Source: Taudactylus pleione | Lineage: Eukaryota; Chordata; Amphibia; Anura; Myobatrachidae | DNA length: 64,000 bases | NCBI GenBank assembly: GCA_031769625.1 | Contig: JAUIMM010000169.1 | Coordinates: 10,846,001-10,910,000, forward strand | Direction: 5' to 3' | Program-made: the position numbers and the translations under genes | In this document: positions 29,246 to 40,710 of the stretch, piece after piece | Layout of the letters: each line of letters opens with the position of its first letter | Numbering within the stretch: position 1 is the first letter of the stretch | Notes under the pieces: generated by a model | The model's database searches: none | The model's input: the letters and a program-made list of their open reading frames with translations, nothing else | What the model was told of the DNA's origin: nothing

Positions 29246-29694
29246 TACCTGTGTTATTAATGCTTATTGGTAAACGAGGTCTGAGCTACCGAGGTAAGAC
29301 TGCAGAAGAATTATCGTATTTTAGATCATGGTAACGTTCTAGAGCTAATTATTCTGCTAAGCAAGTATGACCCACTGCTGAAAACCCATCTAGATAAGGT
29401 TATTAAAAGCAGTCAAAAAGCACATACTGCAGGAAGCAAAGGCAGAGGAAATCTTGTGACATTTCTATTAAAGACCACAGTGAACCAGATCATAGTTGCT
29501 GTTCCATGTTTACTAACACAGTTTATCTCTAATGAAGTCCAAGAAGCTGGAATGTACAGTACTACATGCAGTTAGACACTACCCAGGACATTTCTGTAAA
29601 GGACCAGTGCTCTGTGATTATTTGTTACGTCATTGATAAACTACATAAGCTACTTCTGTCTAATCAGCTGCTCAGACTCTTCTGATAAAGGATT

Positions 29695-30659
29695 TGTCAG
29701 GATACAGCCTGGGATCGGCCGTTACTCACTGTGGCGCCAGTTTCCCCTGACAAGCCATGCGGTCAGACGCAAGGTGCAGCAGCGAGTGACATGCTGAGTA
29801 TTATTCCCCGGGCCCTGTTGACTTTCACACAATCCTCCATATTGCAGTTCCCGCGGCGGCGATCATGGGCTCAGCCATATTGTCTGTCTCACCCAACCAG
29901 ACCCTCCATCAATGGTAGCCTGGTCACTTCTCAGCTGACTCTCTCCTCCAATGGATAGCTACCTAAAGGTATAAAGCAGGACTCCAGGAAACAGGAAGTC
30001 ACCTGAAGAACTTATCTTCTCCAGTAGCTGCTAGCTTTGGATCGCTGTTCCAGGCTCAACGCTGTTGTATCCTCACTATGTGATATTTAACTTCAGTCGC
30101 TACTGTTATTCTCCAGTGATATTCAGCATCGGTCACTACCAATACTCTTCAGTGATATTCAACATCAGTTATTACCAATATTCTTGAGTGATATTCAACA
30201 TCAGTCACTATCAATACTCTCCAGTGATATTCAACATCAGTCACTACCAATATTCTTCAAGAATATTCAACATCGGTCACTACAGATACTCTCCAGTGAT
30301 ATTCTACATTGGTCGCTACCGATATTCTTCAATATTATACTACAACAGTGATTACCGATATTCTCCATTACTAATCTCAAGCCACTCAGTTGTCTTTCCT
30401 ATCTCTCTGTCAGTTGCTAATTCCTGGGTCCCTGATCAGGGGGCCGCGACCTGCTCATTCGGCACAGCTAAACCCATATCCCAATTGGAGGGGTCACTGG
30501 TGAAAACCACCAATGAGTTAGACTCTGCGCCTCTGGTCAGGTCTCATCAACACTGGGAATTAGCCGTATATACTTCCTCCTCCTCTACTGCTGCCTCCCC
30601 ACCTAGTCACCCCGACTCCCAGTCCTGTGACTGGAAACCTCAAGGGCCAGGCCGTGACA
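29695..30659. repeat. Solo LTR with 5-bp TSD
   Basis: Starts TGTCAGGATACAG, ends GGCCGTGACA (terminal TGTCA..TGACA), and is flanked by GGATT at 29690-29694 and 30660-30664. It has a 36-bp minisatellite inside. The internal retroelement is gone, so this is a product of LTR-LTR recombination. Probably Ty3/gypsy by its ends, but the family is not proven. Confidence 0.85.
30075..30368. repeat. 36-bp minisatellite in the solo LTR
   Basis: About eight degenerate units of CTCCAGTGATATTCAACATC followed by GGTCACTACCAATACT, in register (30111, 30147, 30183, 30219, 30255, 30291, 30327). Because 36 is divisible by 3, a 12-residue repeat (SPVIFNISHYQY) appears in translation, which is not evidence of a gene. 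Confidence 0.9.
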
Positions 30660-30744
30660 GGATTTTTGGAATTGATTAAAAAAGTCCTAGAAGGCTATTC
30701 GACTGAGACTTATATACTAATACGTCTCTCGAAAGGGATGTGGT

Positions 30745-31074
30745 GGGGATTCCAGCGATCAGAATGCCGGCGCCGTAATCCCAACACCTGTCAGAATCCA
30801 GACGCCGGCATCCCAACCACCGGAATAGCAAAGGTCAGTAGCGGGGTTGGGGGGAGGGTTAGCATTAGGGATAGGCTCTAGGGGGAGGGATACGGTTATG
30901 CACTAAGGGGGGAGGGTTAGGATATGGGGAGGGGGAGGTTAGGTTTAGGTACTGGGGAGAGAGGGTTATGGCAGGTAGAGGGGGAGGGTTAGGATACCTA
31001 CCTACAGATATCAGTATCCTAACCCTGTCAGGATGTCGGCATCAGGATTCTGACTGCCGGCATCCTGTACCCAT
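30745..31074. mobile_element. MITE with G-rich GGGTTAGG core
   Basis: Edges GATTCCAGCGATCAGAATGCCGG and, reversed, GGATGCCGGCAGTCAGAATCC are inverted repeats. The middle is a run of GGGGGGAGGGTTAGGATATGGG-like units. Same family as 61493-61920 and 63360-63610. Confidence 0.7.
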
Positions 31075-31317
31075 CCTCTTGAGAGAGAATTTTTGGGAGG
31101 CGGTGACCTTATTAGCTTTCTCCACACTCATCACTAGCAAATTTCTCAGACCTTGCGAGACAAGCCGCTGCTTTGGCACACTAGGAAAATGTGGGATATT
31201 CTCAGACACAAATTTGGGTGAAATGCACACAAATAACTTTATCACCCCTTCCTTTCTAACCCAGAGTTTCAGAACAGACAGGTCTCATTATCCATTTAAC
31301 ATCTGGTGTGCTCATGG
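31075..31317. other. Unassigned
   Basis: No ORF with motifs; possibly further decayed hAT DNA. Confidence 0.3.
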
Positions 31318-31880
31318 GGGTACGTTTAGGAAGCCGGCAGCTGCAATACCAACCGCCGGCTTCCCGAATCCTCAATCCCGGCGAGGGTTAAATGACAGGC
31401 GTCTAAAATCTAGACGCCTGTCATTTTCCCAACGCCGGGAGACAGGCGCCTGGCATCCCGATCGAAGGGATGCTGGGCGCCGCAAGCAGACAGACGCGGG
31501 GGGGGAGGGTTAGGTTTAGGGCACCGGAGGGGACTTAGGGTTAGGCACCCCCCGAGAGGGTTAGGGTTAGGCTAGAGGAAGGGAGGGTTAGGGTTAGGCA
31601 CCCCTGGGCGGGACTTAGGGTTAGGCACCCCCCCGGGGGACCAAGGTTTAGGCAGCGGGGAAGGGGGGGGTTAGTGTTAGGCACTTAAGAGGGGGGAGGT
31701 CAGGGTTAGGCACTTGGGGGGGAGGTTAGGGTTAGGCACCCCTAAGGAGGGTTAGGGGGGTTGGTTAGGTTAGTAAGTACTTACCTTATTGACGATCGGG
31801 ATCTCCAGCGCTGTCGGGCTTCCGCTGCCGGGCTCTGCTCTTTTGTCAGGCTGCCACTGCCGGGAATCGAACTGCCGGCC
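31318..31880. mobile_element. GCCGGC-ended MITE with telomere-like G-rich array
   Basis: AGGAAGCCGGCAGCTGCAAT at the left and GGGAATCGAACTGCCGGCC at the right. It includes a perfect hairpin GACAGGCGTCTAAAATCTAG/ACGCCTGTC (31394-31424) and, at 31498-31770, about ten degenerate GGGTTAGGGTTAGGCAC units. Confidence 0.65.
31498..31770 (+). repeat. Interstitial GGGTTAGG array with G-quadruplex potential
   Basis: GAGGGTTAGGTTTAGGGCAC, TTAGGGTTAGGCACCCC, GAGGGTTAGGGTTAGGC and so on, with G-runs of 7-9 between. These contain vertebrate telomere hexamers but the spacing is irregular and embedded in a MITE, so this is not a telomere. Confidence 0.85.
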
Positions 31881-32264
31881 ATGCAGCAGGCGACATTTCA
31901 TACCGAATGCATGCTCATGGCATAGGCAACATAGGACTGCTCGTCAACAGGTCCAGTAAAAAACCTCTCATGTTCCAGGAGTCTAGAGATCGCTTTCCTA
32001 TATTAGCAGCATATGCCTTTGCATTCCTACAGGCCCAAGAATTTCTTTTTTGACGATATACAGTACCACTGATTTGTGCCATTATTTGTTTGTGTGTTGT
32101 TGTTTCATTGTAATATATGTGAGTTCTTTCTTTTTATCTTTGATATATTTCATTAAAAGTTCAGTTTTAGCAAATATCGAAATTTACTGATTTCATATGT
32201 TGGATTAGTGCCCCACAAAGGAGAGTACCGTCTCTTTCCCCTTACACTTTATTGTAATAGACTA
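31881..32264. other. Unassigned
   Basis: AT-rich, no coding motif or terminal repeats recognised. Confidence 0.3.
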
Positions 32265-32485
32265 TGGCCCTCATTCAGACCCGGTCGCAAGCACTGAGCG
32301 CTCACAACCGGGTCGATGTTTAGGCCCTGCGCACGTGCAGTGACCGCACTGTGCGTGCGCAAGCCCCGAAGCGAGAGAGAAATTCTCTTGCTCCGGAGCT
32401 CACTACAAAAGGGGCGGCTGTCGATGTTGCTCGACAGCTCGCCCCGTTTTGTAGGCATGGCGGGGGGGTGGTTTCACAAACTGAG
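32265..32485. mobile_element. Harbinger-like MITE, left end
   Basis: GGCCCTCATTCAGACCCGGTCGC is a variant of the family terminus. It contains a small hairpin GGCTGTCGATGTTGCTCGACAGC (32415-32437). Right end not found. Confidence 0.5.
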
Positions 32486-33949
32486 ACGTTCCTTTCAAAG
32501 TTCTGGCTACACCCTGTGCATAAACATACTTTGTGAGAACTTCTCATCTTTCACCTTCAGCGGCAATGAAGAGAACATCAACCAGTTATACAATTGGTAT
32601 TCCTGTAAATATATTTAATGAATAGAAAACCTGTATAACTTGTTTCCAACATGGCATTTCACACTACTTAAACACTCTATGCAACAAAGAAAAATGTATT
32701 ACCGCTTCTTGACTGAAGTAGGTGAACAAAGCGAAAAGTTTATATTTCAAGCTTGGAGCATAATTGTCAACTGACGTCTATTTCTGAGAACTGTCCAAGT
32801 TTCTTGGAAATTAATGTCACTGTTCTGTTTATATTGTTCTAATCTCACATTTGTGCTTATTATGCTGTCTGACGAGGAATAAATGTATGTTTAAAACTCA
32901 ACAGTGTCAACCTTTGGGAAAGTGCGTGTGGGATTATGTTACCACCTTGGAGAGCAGGCCAAGAATAATTCCAGAAGGCCCAGGATTTGCACACATCCTG
33001 GACAGAAAACCTGAAGTGGGGGGGGGGGAGCTGACCTGAGAGACTAAGCCTCAGGATTAAGCTAGCAATCCAGCAACTCACAGCCATGGCATGAGCTGCT
33101 ATGTACCCTCTGGGTTCAGGAGGGTAGCAAATAGAACTCAAATCCATTGGCTCCATGTTGAGATAGGGACCCTGAGCTGAAGATTGTCCAGCACTGTGGC
33201 TCTATACTGTATTTTAAATTTATATTCATAATACGCCTATTATATGTGGCCTATTTATCAATGAATCTTTGCAGGAAGGGTGTACTATATCTGCTGGATG
33301 TATCTAGTAGATCCCCCATTTTCGTCTGCAAAAGCAGCCCCCATACAAGCAGAATTTCCTAAGCTTCTGGATGCTAAGCATTCCAGAGCTTGGCCATGGT
33401 AGCAAACTTCATCTAGAGATGGAGTTATCCATTGAAGTCTATGGGCAGTGTGTAGAGCTACCAAGAGTATACTGGCAGCTCTACACACTTCTCCTGCTGG
33501 CAGACCTTACCATGACATCACGTGTTCAGGGGCCAGCACAGGGCACCAAAGTACACTGATCTGGCACTGTATACTACCTCCAGAAGGTTCACTGGGGTAC
33601 AGATTAGTATCTCTAATATCTATAATCACAGTCAATACTGGGATTTTATTTGGGAATGCAAGAATACCACAAACCAGTGGTAAAATATATTACAATATAT
33701 GAATCATTAGTGTGGCTGCTATATTATATCAGTCATAGCCATCTGTTCATATTGCTTGATATTTGCATTCAGACTATGGTAGTTAAGTATATATTTGATT
33801 TTTAAAGGGGGAGTCACTGGATGTTTTCTCATGGTGTCAATCCAGTGCATATGCTGCCGCTTTCTCATTGGTCTTGTTTAATGGAGGTTTTATTTAAAAA
33901 AAAAATGTTTAAGTAGAAAGTGTTTTAAATTCTCAGACTAACTTACAGT
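32486..33949. other. Unassigned interspersed DNA
   Basis: No protein motif on either strand; short ORFs only. A GTGTAGAGCTACCAAGAGTATACTGGCAGCTCTACAC near-palindrome lies at 33449-33486. Confidence 0.35.
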
Positions 33950-34312
33950 CAGGGGCGCCGAGAGGGCGGGAGCGGGTACAGATTACCTGGGCCCGGGCTT
34001 CCTGAGAGGCCCGGCGCCGCTCCCCCCCTCACAGCAGCTCAGCACACAGCGTGTGCTGAGCTGCAGTTGGAGACTGCTCGTGGCTGCTGAGCAGCAGCCA
34101 CAGCAGTCTCCTATGCCTGTGGGGGGGAGCGATCACACTGATCGCGCCCCCCTGGCTTTACGCCGGGCTGAGGGGGCTCAGAGCGCCCCCCCTCTCCAGC
34201 GCGCAGCGCCGCTGCAAATATTTTTTTTCTCAGCAAGGGGCCGTGGCCACGCCTCCCACGATTAGGCCACACCCCCTATTACCGGGGCCCGCCACGGCTC
34301 TTGGCGGGCCTG
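33950..34312. mobile_element. hAT MITE (CAGGGGCGCCGAGAGGG ends) with perfect 8-bp TSD
   Basis: TSD CTTACAGT at 33942-33949 and 34313-34320. The right end reads, reversed, CAGGCCCGCCAAGAGCC. Very GC-rich interior, with GGCCCGGCGCC and TTTTTTTCTC. Same family as 60583-60897. Confidence 0.92.
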
Positions 34313-34339
34313 CTTACAGTTCTGCAGCGAAAATATGCT

Positions 34340-34784
34340 AATGTCTGCAACTGCTCACCTGGCATAGAGACGCCCACTACCTCTTCCGCATATCCGTAAG
34401 ACCTCGCAGTCCTGTGTATACATCAGTACCATCGGAGAACATCGGCCCGTCACGCACAATTACAGCAGGTCTAACTTGTTTCAGAAATTGTAGCTCTCAT
34501 CGCACGCAGTGAGTATACAAGCTGCGTATGCCATCGCAGTGGCTAATTTATGCACGCCCAGGAAACGGAGTTCAAACAGAGAGGCATGCCTGCGTTACTC
34601 TGACCTCTCCCCTGTCACCACCCCCAAATGCCGACGTCCTGTCTCTGACTCTACAATAGCGTACATGATCACAGTGCGATCACAATACTGGCCGGCGCAT
34701 GCGCACTGCAACGCATATGCAGTATGCACCATCGGCCGATCTGCATACGCTGTTGCAGTTGTGATCCGTGAGGAATCAGGCCCT
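34340..34784. mobile_element. Harbinger-like MITE, right end
   Basis: Ends GAGGAATCAGGCCCTA. Aligns internally with 27355-27711 and 45668-46212 (TCACGCACAATTACAGCAGG, CAAGCTGCGTATGCCATCGC, GCATGCGCACTGCAACGCAT). Left terminus lost. Confidence 0.7.
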
Positions 34785-35344
34785 ATGTTCTGTGGATCTA
34801 TAGACAGCAGTGCTATGTCTGCATCTATCAATGATGTGCTTTGCCACTAATGATGCCAACTTGGTATTTACATGACTAATGGACTGGGCTTTGGGCTGCT
34901 TTGAGTTTTTTCTGGTTAATTGATGCTGACTGCCTGAATCCAAGTGATGAAATGTGACACGGAAAAACCTTGCAATTAATGCATGGAAATCCCCATTGTG
35001 TAACTACATAATAACCTGTATAACTCATTTTCTGGCTGGATTTCAGGAGATACAGTACCTAGTGTTTCCGGCATGATTTAACACTTGGGAGAAAAACATG
35101 AGACACAGGGAATTACATAAGATACAAATATAGAATGATATTTTCTTAAACATTAGTATTTATTGAATCATACCCATACAGAAAATAGGGTACAAAAAAA
35201 GAATATAAAAACAATAATAACAGAAAATAGATCTGGCATACAGTACATCATACAGAATCACATAGCGTGGATATAAAAAAAAAAAAAAAGATTTTTAGAC
35301 TATCAAGTAGCATTAACCTTGTCATGAAGACCCTGAGAAGACTA
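34785..35344. other. Unassigned
   Basis: No recognisable element; an A-run at 35275-35289. Confidence 0.3.
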
Positions 35345-35660
35345 AGGAGGAGATGTACTAAGCCTTGAAGAGATATAAAGTACCAACCAATCAGCTCCAA
35401 CTATCATGTTACAGGTTATATTTGAAAAGTCAGCATATACGGATATTGCCTATGCTATCATGCCACGCCAGCTGCTACCATACATTGTTGCTTTTTCTAA
35501 GGGGGAGATGTATGAACCGCCAAAGCGGCATCAGCACACGTTATGTGCTCTACCGCTTCTCCCCCATGTTTGATTGGGGGTTTGGGCGGTAAATTACAGG
35601 GGTGCTATGGGGCTGTACACCTGTCAAGCCGTAATGCAGGTGTCCTAAGGCGAGCTCAGG
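35345..35660. mobile_element. Fragments of palindromic MITEs
   Basis: AGGAGGAGATGTACTAAGCC with ACCAACCAATCAGCTCC (35345-35400) resembles 62093-62230. A second start GGGGGAGATGTATGAACCGCC at about 35500 includes the hairpin-like AAGCGGCATCAGCACACG / GTGCTCTACCGCTT. Confidence 0.5.
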
Positions 35661-36199
35661 GAGGACAGAAACCTCCCGTGGAGCAGAAGGGTAATTCGTG
35701 TTGCTACTCTGTTTTTAAGGAAATCATCAGTAAATTATTTGCATTGAGATAACACCTGCTTGTGATCTCTGAATAGTTATTTTACATCTGAGGTGGTCCC
35801 TCATATCACTCATTAGCCATGCGTATAGGGGTCAAACACATTCAATTCTACATCGCTCAAAACACAGACCATGGGGTTGAGTGAAGGATCAACACTTTCT
35901 TGACTGTGATTAAATAGAGGGAAGGACATCCTTCAAGATACCGGCAGCACACTCCAAACAATGCAGACAGCCCCCAGTGCGCAGTGGTACTTTTTTCTAT
36001 GTGTGAAAAATGACAGGAACTGATTGGTTAGTACTTCATCTCTCTCCGAGGCTTCGTACATCTACCCCTTAGACTCTGCTATTACCTATTAGTTCCTACC
36101 AATATTCACTCCAACTAAACCACCTCATCAAAGTGGAGGAGGCTGAGATAGAGTACCCGCAATCCGACATTTCAAATTAAAAATGTTTTTGCATCTTAT
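35661..36199. other. Unassigned
   Basis: No motif recognised; may contain the 3' UTR side of the adjacent L1. Confidence 0.3.
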
Positions 36200-36233
36200 T
36201 TTTAACAACAAACAGGCTAAGCACATACGCAGT

Positions 36234-36720
36234 TCACCAGAGCTGTGCAATAGCTGCTTTAGCAGCTATAATGTACCTATCTACAGAGTATATATTGCCC
36301 GAATGAAAATGGAAGAGGACCAACAATGGGTCGGGAAACACTGACACCTCCGTAACTGTTCTAATCAAGGAGAAAACCTCCACCCAAATAGCTCTGATAA
36401 GTGGACATTCCAAAAATACATTGAATATTCCTCCCACAATTTCTCCAATAGAATTTAGATATGGATCGACAGATTTTGTGCTGCCAATCCGGGGCGAGGT
36501 ACAATCTATGTATCAATTTATAGAACATTTCAGTGTGATTGATACAGTAAGACACCTTGAAGCAACTGCGAAAAATTGTTGCCCATAACTCTTCACACAG
36601 TGGTTGTGATAAGTCTTTTATTTGAGTTGGACAGGGAATTTACCCATCTTAGTATCTAGCAGTAGCATGTAGTACCACCAAGTGCTTCCACCTCAATGAG
36701 TAGTAGATGAAATCTTAGCT
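36234..36720 (-). pseudogene. L1 ORF2 C-terminal fragment
   Basis: In two frames: MFYKLIHRLYLAPDWQHKI followed by ISKFYWRNCG, then FNVFLECPLIRAIWVEVFSL and AAKAAIAQLW. These correspond to the C-terminal Cys region of L1 ORF2 (kxxYRWYLTP, CWRCG, FWxCP, WxxV). The zinc-binding Cys pattern is damaged and a frameshift separates the halves. Confidence 0.75.
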
Positions 36721-36728
36721 AAGATCTA

Positions 36729-37103
36729 CAGGGGCAAAGTAGGTTTTTTGGATACTGGAAAAGGTATACTCTGTGCAGGGGCTTTTTAAGAGAGGTGGCC
36801 TGTGTGCAGCTTCTGTTGGGGCCCCCTCCTCTCTGTCATCACACTGAGTGCAGTAGATTCTGGCTTCATGCCAGCATCTTTTCTGTGCATGCGTGGGTCT
36901 CTGGGAAAATGGCCCTTGCCATTTTCCCCAGTGATTTTTTTTGCTGCTCTGCAGCGCCCATCCGGGGCTGTGGAGCAGCACACCGGAATCTGCCAAAAGG
37001 GAAGTATAATTAACTATGGGTGTAAGGTGTGCAGAGTGGGCCCCCCTGGAACCAGGGGCCCGTGTGCACTGCACATCTTGCACCCATTATAAAGATGCCC
37101 CTG
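36729..37103. mobile_element. hAT-like MITE in L1
   Basis: CAGGGGCAAAGTAGG at the left and, reversed, CAGGGGCATCTTTATAA at the right. The L1 frame is interrupted exactly here (QLRHWPQS on one side). The TSD is not preserved. GC-rich interior. Confidence 0.65.
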
Positions 37104-37217
37104 ACTCTGTGGCCAATGCCTCAGTTGCAAATACTTATAGAAATCTCGGGAGGGAATATCAAAGGCAAATTGTAAATGAGAGAAAGGAACCGGACCACTA
37201 TCAGACATTACCTCCCC

Positions 37218-39165
37218 TAACATAGAAACATAGAATTTGACGGCAGATAAGAACCACTTGGCCCATTTAGTCTGCCCCATTTCAAAACATATTATTACCT
37301 CTACCTTTTTTGATCCTTACTTCTTCTGTAAGATATCCTTATGTCTATCCCATGCATGTTTAAATTGCTCTACTGTCTTAGCCTCTACCACCTCTGATTG
37401 GTGGCTATTCCACTTGTCCACTACCCTTTCTGTGAATTAATTTTTCCTCAAATTTCCCATGAACCTATCACCCTCCAGTTTAAGAACATGTCCTCTTATT
37501 CTAATACTTCTCTTTCTTTGAAGAATGTCTCCTTCCTTTACCTTGTTAAAACCCTTTATATATTTGAACGTTTCTATCATGTCCCCCCTATCCCTTCTCT
37601 GCTCCAAACTATACATATTAAGATCTTTTAGTCTTTCCTGATACGTTTTGTGGTGTAGACCTTGCACCATTTTTTGTTGCCCTTCTTTGTACAGTCTCTA
37701 ATGCATTAATATCCTTCTGGAGATATGGCCTCCAGAATTGAACACAGTATTCGACATGAGGACGTACCAATGACCTATACAGTGGTATTATCACTTCTTT
37801 CTTTCTGCTACAGATTCCTCTCCCTATGCAACCAAGCATCTGACTTGCCTTCCTCATTGCTTTGTTACAATGTTTGCTTGCCTTTAAGTCACCTGAAATA
37901 GTGATTCCTAGATCCCTTTCCTCTTCAGTAGTTTCCAGTATAGTGCCATTAATACTATATTTAGCCTTTGGATTTTTGAGACCCAAGTGCATGATCTTGC
38001 ATTTTTTGGCATTAAACTGTAGTTGCCACGTTCTTGACCATTCCTCTAGTCTACCTAGATCATCAATCATTTGTTTTACCCCTCCTGGTGTGTCTACCCT
38101 GTTGCATACCTTTGTGTCATCTGCAAAAAGACATAGTTTCCCTTCAATACCATTTGCAATGTCACAAATAAAGAGATTAAAAAGCACTGGTCCAAGTACA
38201 GATCCCTGAGGTACCCCACTGGTAACATTTCTCTCTTGAGACTGCACTCCATTTACTACAACTCTCTGTTTCCTATCCTGCAGCCATGATCTTAACCATT
38301 CAACTATCTTTGTATCCAATCCCATGCTTTCCAGTTTATATAACAGTCTGTGATGTGGAACAGTGTCAAAAGCCTTACTAAAGTCTAGATAAGCTATATC
38401 TATGAACCCCCTTTATCTATTTCCTTAGTCACCCAGTCAAAAAAGTCAATAAGATTTGTTTGACATGCTCTCCCCCCAGTAAATCCATGCTGTTTGGGAT
38501 CCTGCAAATTGTTGGATTTGACATAATCTACGACTCTTTCTTTTAAGAGTGTTTCCATCAATTTCCCTACTACTGATGTAAGGCTCACTGGTCGGTACAT
38601 GCTTGCCTCTTCCTTGCTTCCACTTTTGTGCAGTGGGACAACGTTTGCTCTTTTCCAGTCCTCTGGAATTACTCCAGTAGCTAGTGACTGGTTGAATAAT
38701 TCTATTAATGGTGTTACCAGCACCCCTTTAAGATCTTTTAGTATCCTTGGATGTATCCCATCTGGCCCCATTGATTTATCCACTTTCAGTTTTAAGAGTT
38801 CTGATAGGATCTTCTCCTCTGTAAATGTGCTTGTTCCTACCTCATTTTTCTGATTACACCTGCAACTTAACTGTGGCCCCTTACCCTCTCTCTCAGTAGT
38901 GAATACTGAACAAAAATAATTAAGACGATCAGCTATTACATTGTCTCCCTCAACAAGACTCCCTCTTTCTGTCTTTAGTCTTTTTATTCCACCTTTTGTT
39001 TTTCTCCTTTCGCTTATATACTTAAAAAAAGTTTTGCCCCCTTTACCCACTGACTGTGCCATTTTCTCCTCAGCTTTTGCCTTTGCACATCTGATTACTT
39101 TCTTAGCCTCCTTCTGTTTTACAAGATACTCCTCTTTGTCTTCATTATTATGGTAGGGAGGCCAT
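37218..39165 (-). mobile_element. CR1-like LINE, 5'-truncated
   Basis: The 3' end carries the AACATAGAATTTGACGGCAG and ACCACTTGGCCCATTTAGTC tail common to amphibian CR1-type elements. The 5' end starts inside the ORF2 pre-RT region; endonuclease and ORF1 are absent. Inserted in the L1 between its GLDM and REVMSDSGPVPF segments. Confidence 0.85.
37437..39160 (-). pseudogene. CR1 reverse transcriptase, two frameshifts
   Basis: Starts KEEYLVKQKEAKKVIRCAKA. RT blocks: KSMGPDGIHPRILKDL, MYRPVSLTSVVGKLMETLL, QHGFTGGRACQTNLIDFFD, then after a frameshift near 38405 IAYLDFSKAFDTVPH, NGVQSQERNVTSGVPQGSVL, catalytic FADDTKVCN, AERDLG-type EEERDLGITISG and LVRPHVEYCVQFWRPYLQKD. A second frameshift near 37673 precedes MVQGLHHKTYQERLKDL and the C-terminal ending NLRKN. 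RT active-site residues are present but the frame is broken twice, so the copy is inactive. Confidence 0.88.
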
Positions 39166-39709
39166 GTCTAATCCAATTAGTACATTTGGTATTAAATTAC
39201 CTGTCCCAGCCAAAGAATGGGTCGCTTGAAGGTAGCTGTATTTTCTCAGAATTTCTCATTTAATTCAGAGTAAGCTATGCCAAAATGGTGGCTGAATCAC
39301 CTTAGAAGAAGTAAAGTCATTAGAACGACTAGATACAGGAAGCCATAACAAGTCTGTAAGTGGTAACGGAGTGGAAAAAAGTATGGAGAAATGGGCAATA
39401 TCTCTTATAATACACAAGAAGTGCTCTTGAAGTTTTGAAATAAATACTTATCTCAAAAGCGATGTTCTGCCTTTTCGGTCCCTTAGTTGTCCAGCAAACC
39501 CCAACGGTACTCCAAATATGCAAATAAAATTATAACAAGCAATGTGTAGTATCCTTTATGATGCAAATGATATTACTCCCAATCCTCCCCGTCAAAACTG
39601 CACTGGGATCTATGTGGAAATATTGGATGGTACACACTCTCCTATGTGATACATTCGAAGACACACCTGACTTACAGGTAAATCGTGTTAGGTCTTACTC
39701 GTATGGGTA
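39166..39709 (-). pseudogene. L1 ORF2 internal fragment
   Basis: Degraded L1 sequence (LLWLPVSSRSNDFTSSKVIQ, HSLAGTGNLIPN) joining logically to the fragment at 37104-37217 (VPFSHLQFAFDIPS, FYKYLQLRHWP) once the CR1 is removed. Confidence 0.55.
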
Positions 39710-40244
39710 TCTTTAGAGTTCTTTCTTAATGATGGCATTCTATCTCCATAGGTACCCTTCTAAATTATTAGGTACACACCTAACTTACACAAACATGGGT
39801 GATAATCAACTCATAGAGGTTTCTTTCCTGGGTGAATATGGCAATTTCTCCCCTATTCCTTGAGTGAACTGTGGACAGTAGGAATGGTATGGTACGTGGT
39901 AGAAAATGTTGATGCGTACCCGTACTCACATGTGGCATGGGGTTGGTAGGTGCATCTGGGTTTCTTTATCTCATATTACAGAATACCAAGATTTAAAAAA
40001 AAAATTCTTTTTTTCAAAAAGTGTACATTTATTTTCACATCTTCATTAAAAAATGTATAAAACATGCGGTCAGCAAAATATAAAAATAGAAATATCCAGG
40101 TCATGAATCGGAGTCTGCACCAGTGTATAATGAGGTAAGTGTGATAGAGCTGGTAAAGAAAATCCTAGGTTCGCTCCATGCACAAAAAATAAAATAAACA
40201 CATACCTCAAAATACCACTGTGCAGAGTCCTCCTTCCTGTGCTC

Positions 40245-40294
40245 CTCCAGAACCAACGCGTTTCGAGAATAGTCTCTTTTATCAAGGTGTGGAG
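40245..40294 (-). ncRNA. Hammerhead-ribozyme-like motif, PLE-B left arm
   Basis: Mirror of 44231-44280 and identical over 50 nt: CUCCA/UGGAG and ACC/GGU stem I, UUGAUAA core, GAGA/UCUC stem II, GAAA, ACGCGU. Confidence 0.6.
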
Positions 40295-40504
40295 ATTTCA
40301 AGCCAGGTTACTCATAATATACTTCTCCGGTGTTGCGTCATACCATCGTCACTTCCGGTTCTAATCTGTGGGTCTCAATCCCCGAAATATAGCAGTAAAA
40401 TAATCCAGCAGGTCTCCCATCCCTTCTCTGTTCCCATCGCTAAACTCCCATTAGTCTGAGTTCTGGGAAGTACAGAAAAAGTCTATAAATTCGACTTTAC
40501 CGAT

Positions 40505-40710
40505 CTTTACACAGAAACCGGAAGCGGAAAGGTGCGGATGATCGCAGGGGTGCTTGGGATATGTAGTCTCTCTTGCTTGTGGAAAATGTAAGACTTTCGT
40601 GAAGTGCTGTAAGAGTCCATAGATTTCACTCACGATCTCTACACAGAAACCGGAAGCGGAAATACCGGATAATCGCAAAGGTGCTTGGAAGATGTAGTTT
40701 CTCTTGTTTA
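40505..40710. repeat. Partial tandem duplication in the PLE-B left pseudo-LTR
   Basis: ACAGAAACCGGAAGCGG occurs at 40511 and 40643 with matching surroundings (about 132-bp period: GATGTAGT and CTCTTG tracts follow each). The right arm has both units but one is shortened near 44005. Confidence 0.75.

Larger units (their letters stand above)
27815..30715 (+). pseudogene. hAT transposase (ZMYM1/TTF-type zinc-finger class), inactivated and interrupted
   Basis: Readable pieces in order: a basic start (KGEAEKE..KRRKLLEAANQ); the Ser-rich region STTQSVQSVEVAGTNELEVE and TDPIAALLFRLSESEAS; the TTF-type zinc-finger region HPIQPFGNPDFSFASKKK, LRKNNFWVTYDKASNALYC, SVCVAYSKE and RINEHENSKHHN; EEVIGNRQ; GKRGLSYRGK; ILLLSKYDPLLKTHLDK; KAHTAGSKGRGNLVTFLLK; EVQEAGMYS then DTTQDISVKDQCSVI (catalytic Asp region); and LELIKKVLEGYST after the solo LTR. 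There are many stops and frameshifts, and three insertions (28003-28282, about 28902-29245, 29695-30659). The C-terminal dimerisation domain was not found. Confidence 0.8.

Noticed and set aside
30188..30679. 163-aa ORF with a 12-residue repeat
   Set aside because: It is a 36-bp minisatellite in a solo LTR; open only because the period is a multiple of three.
31498..31770. True interstitial telomere or telomeric fusion
   Set aside because: GGGTTAGG units are irregular, mixed with G-runs and enclosed in a MITE family that recurs elsewhere.
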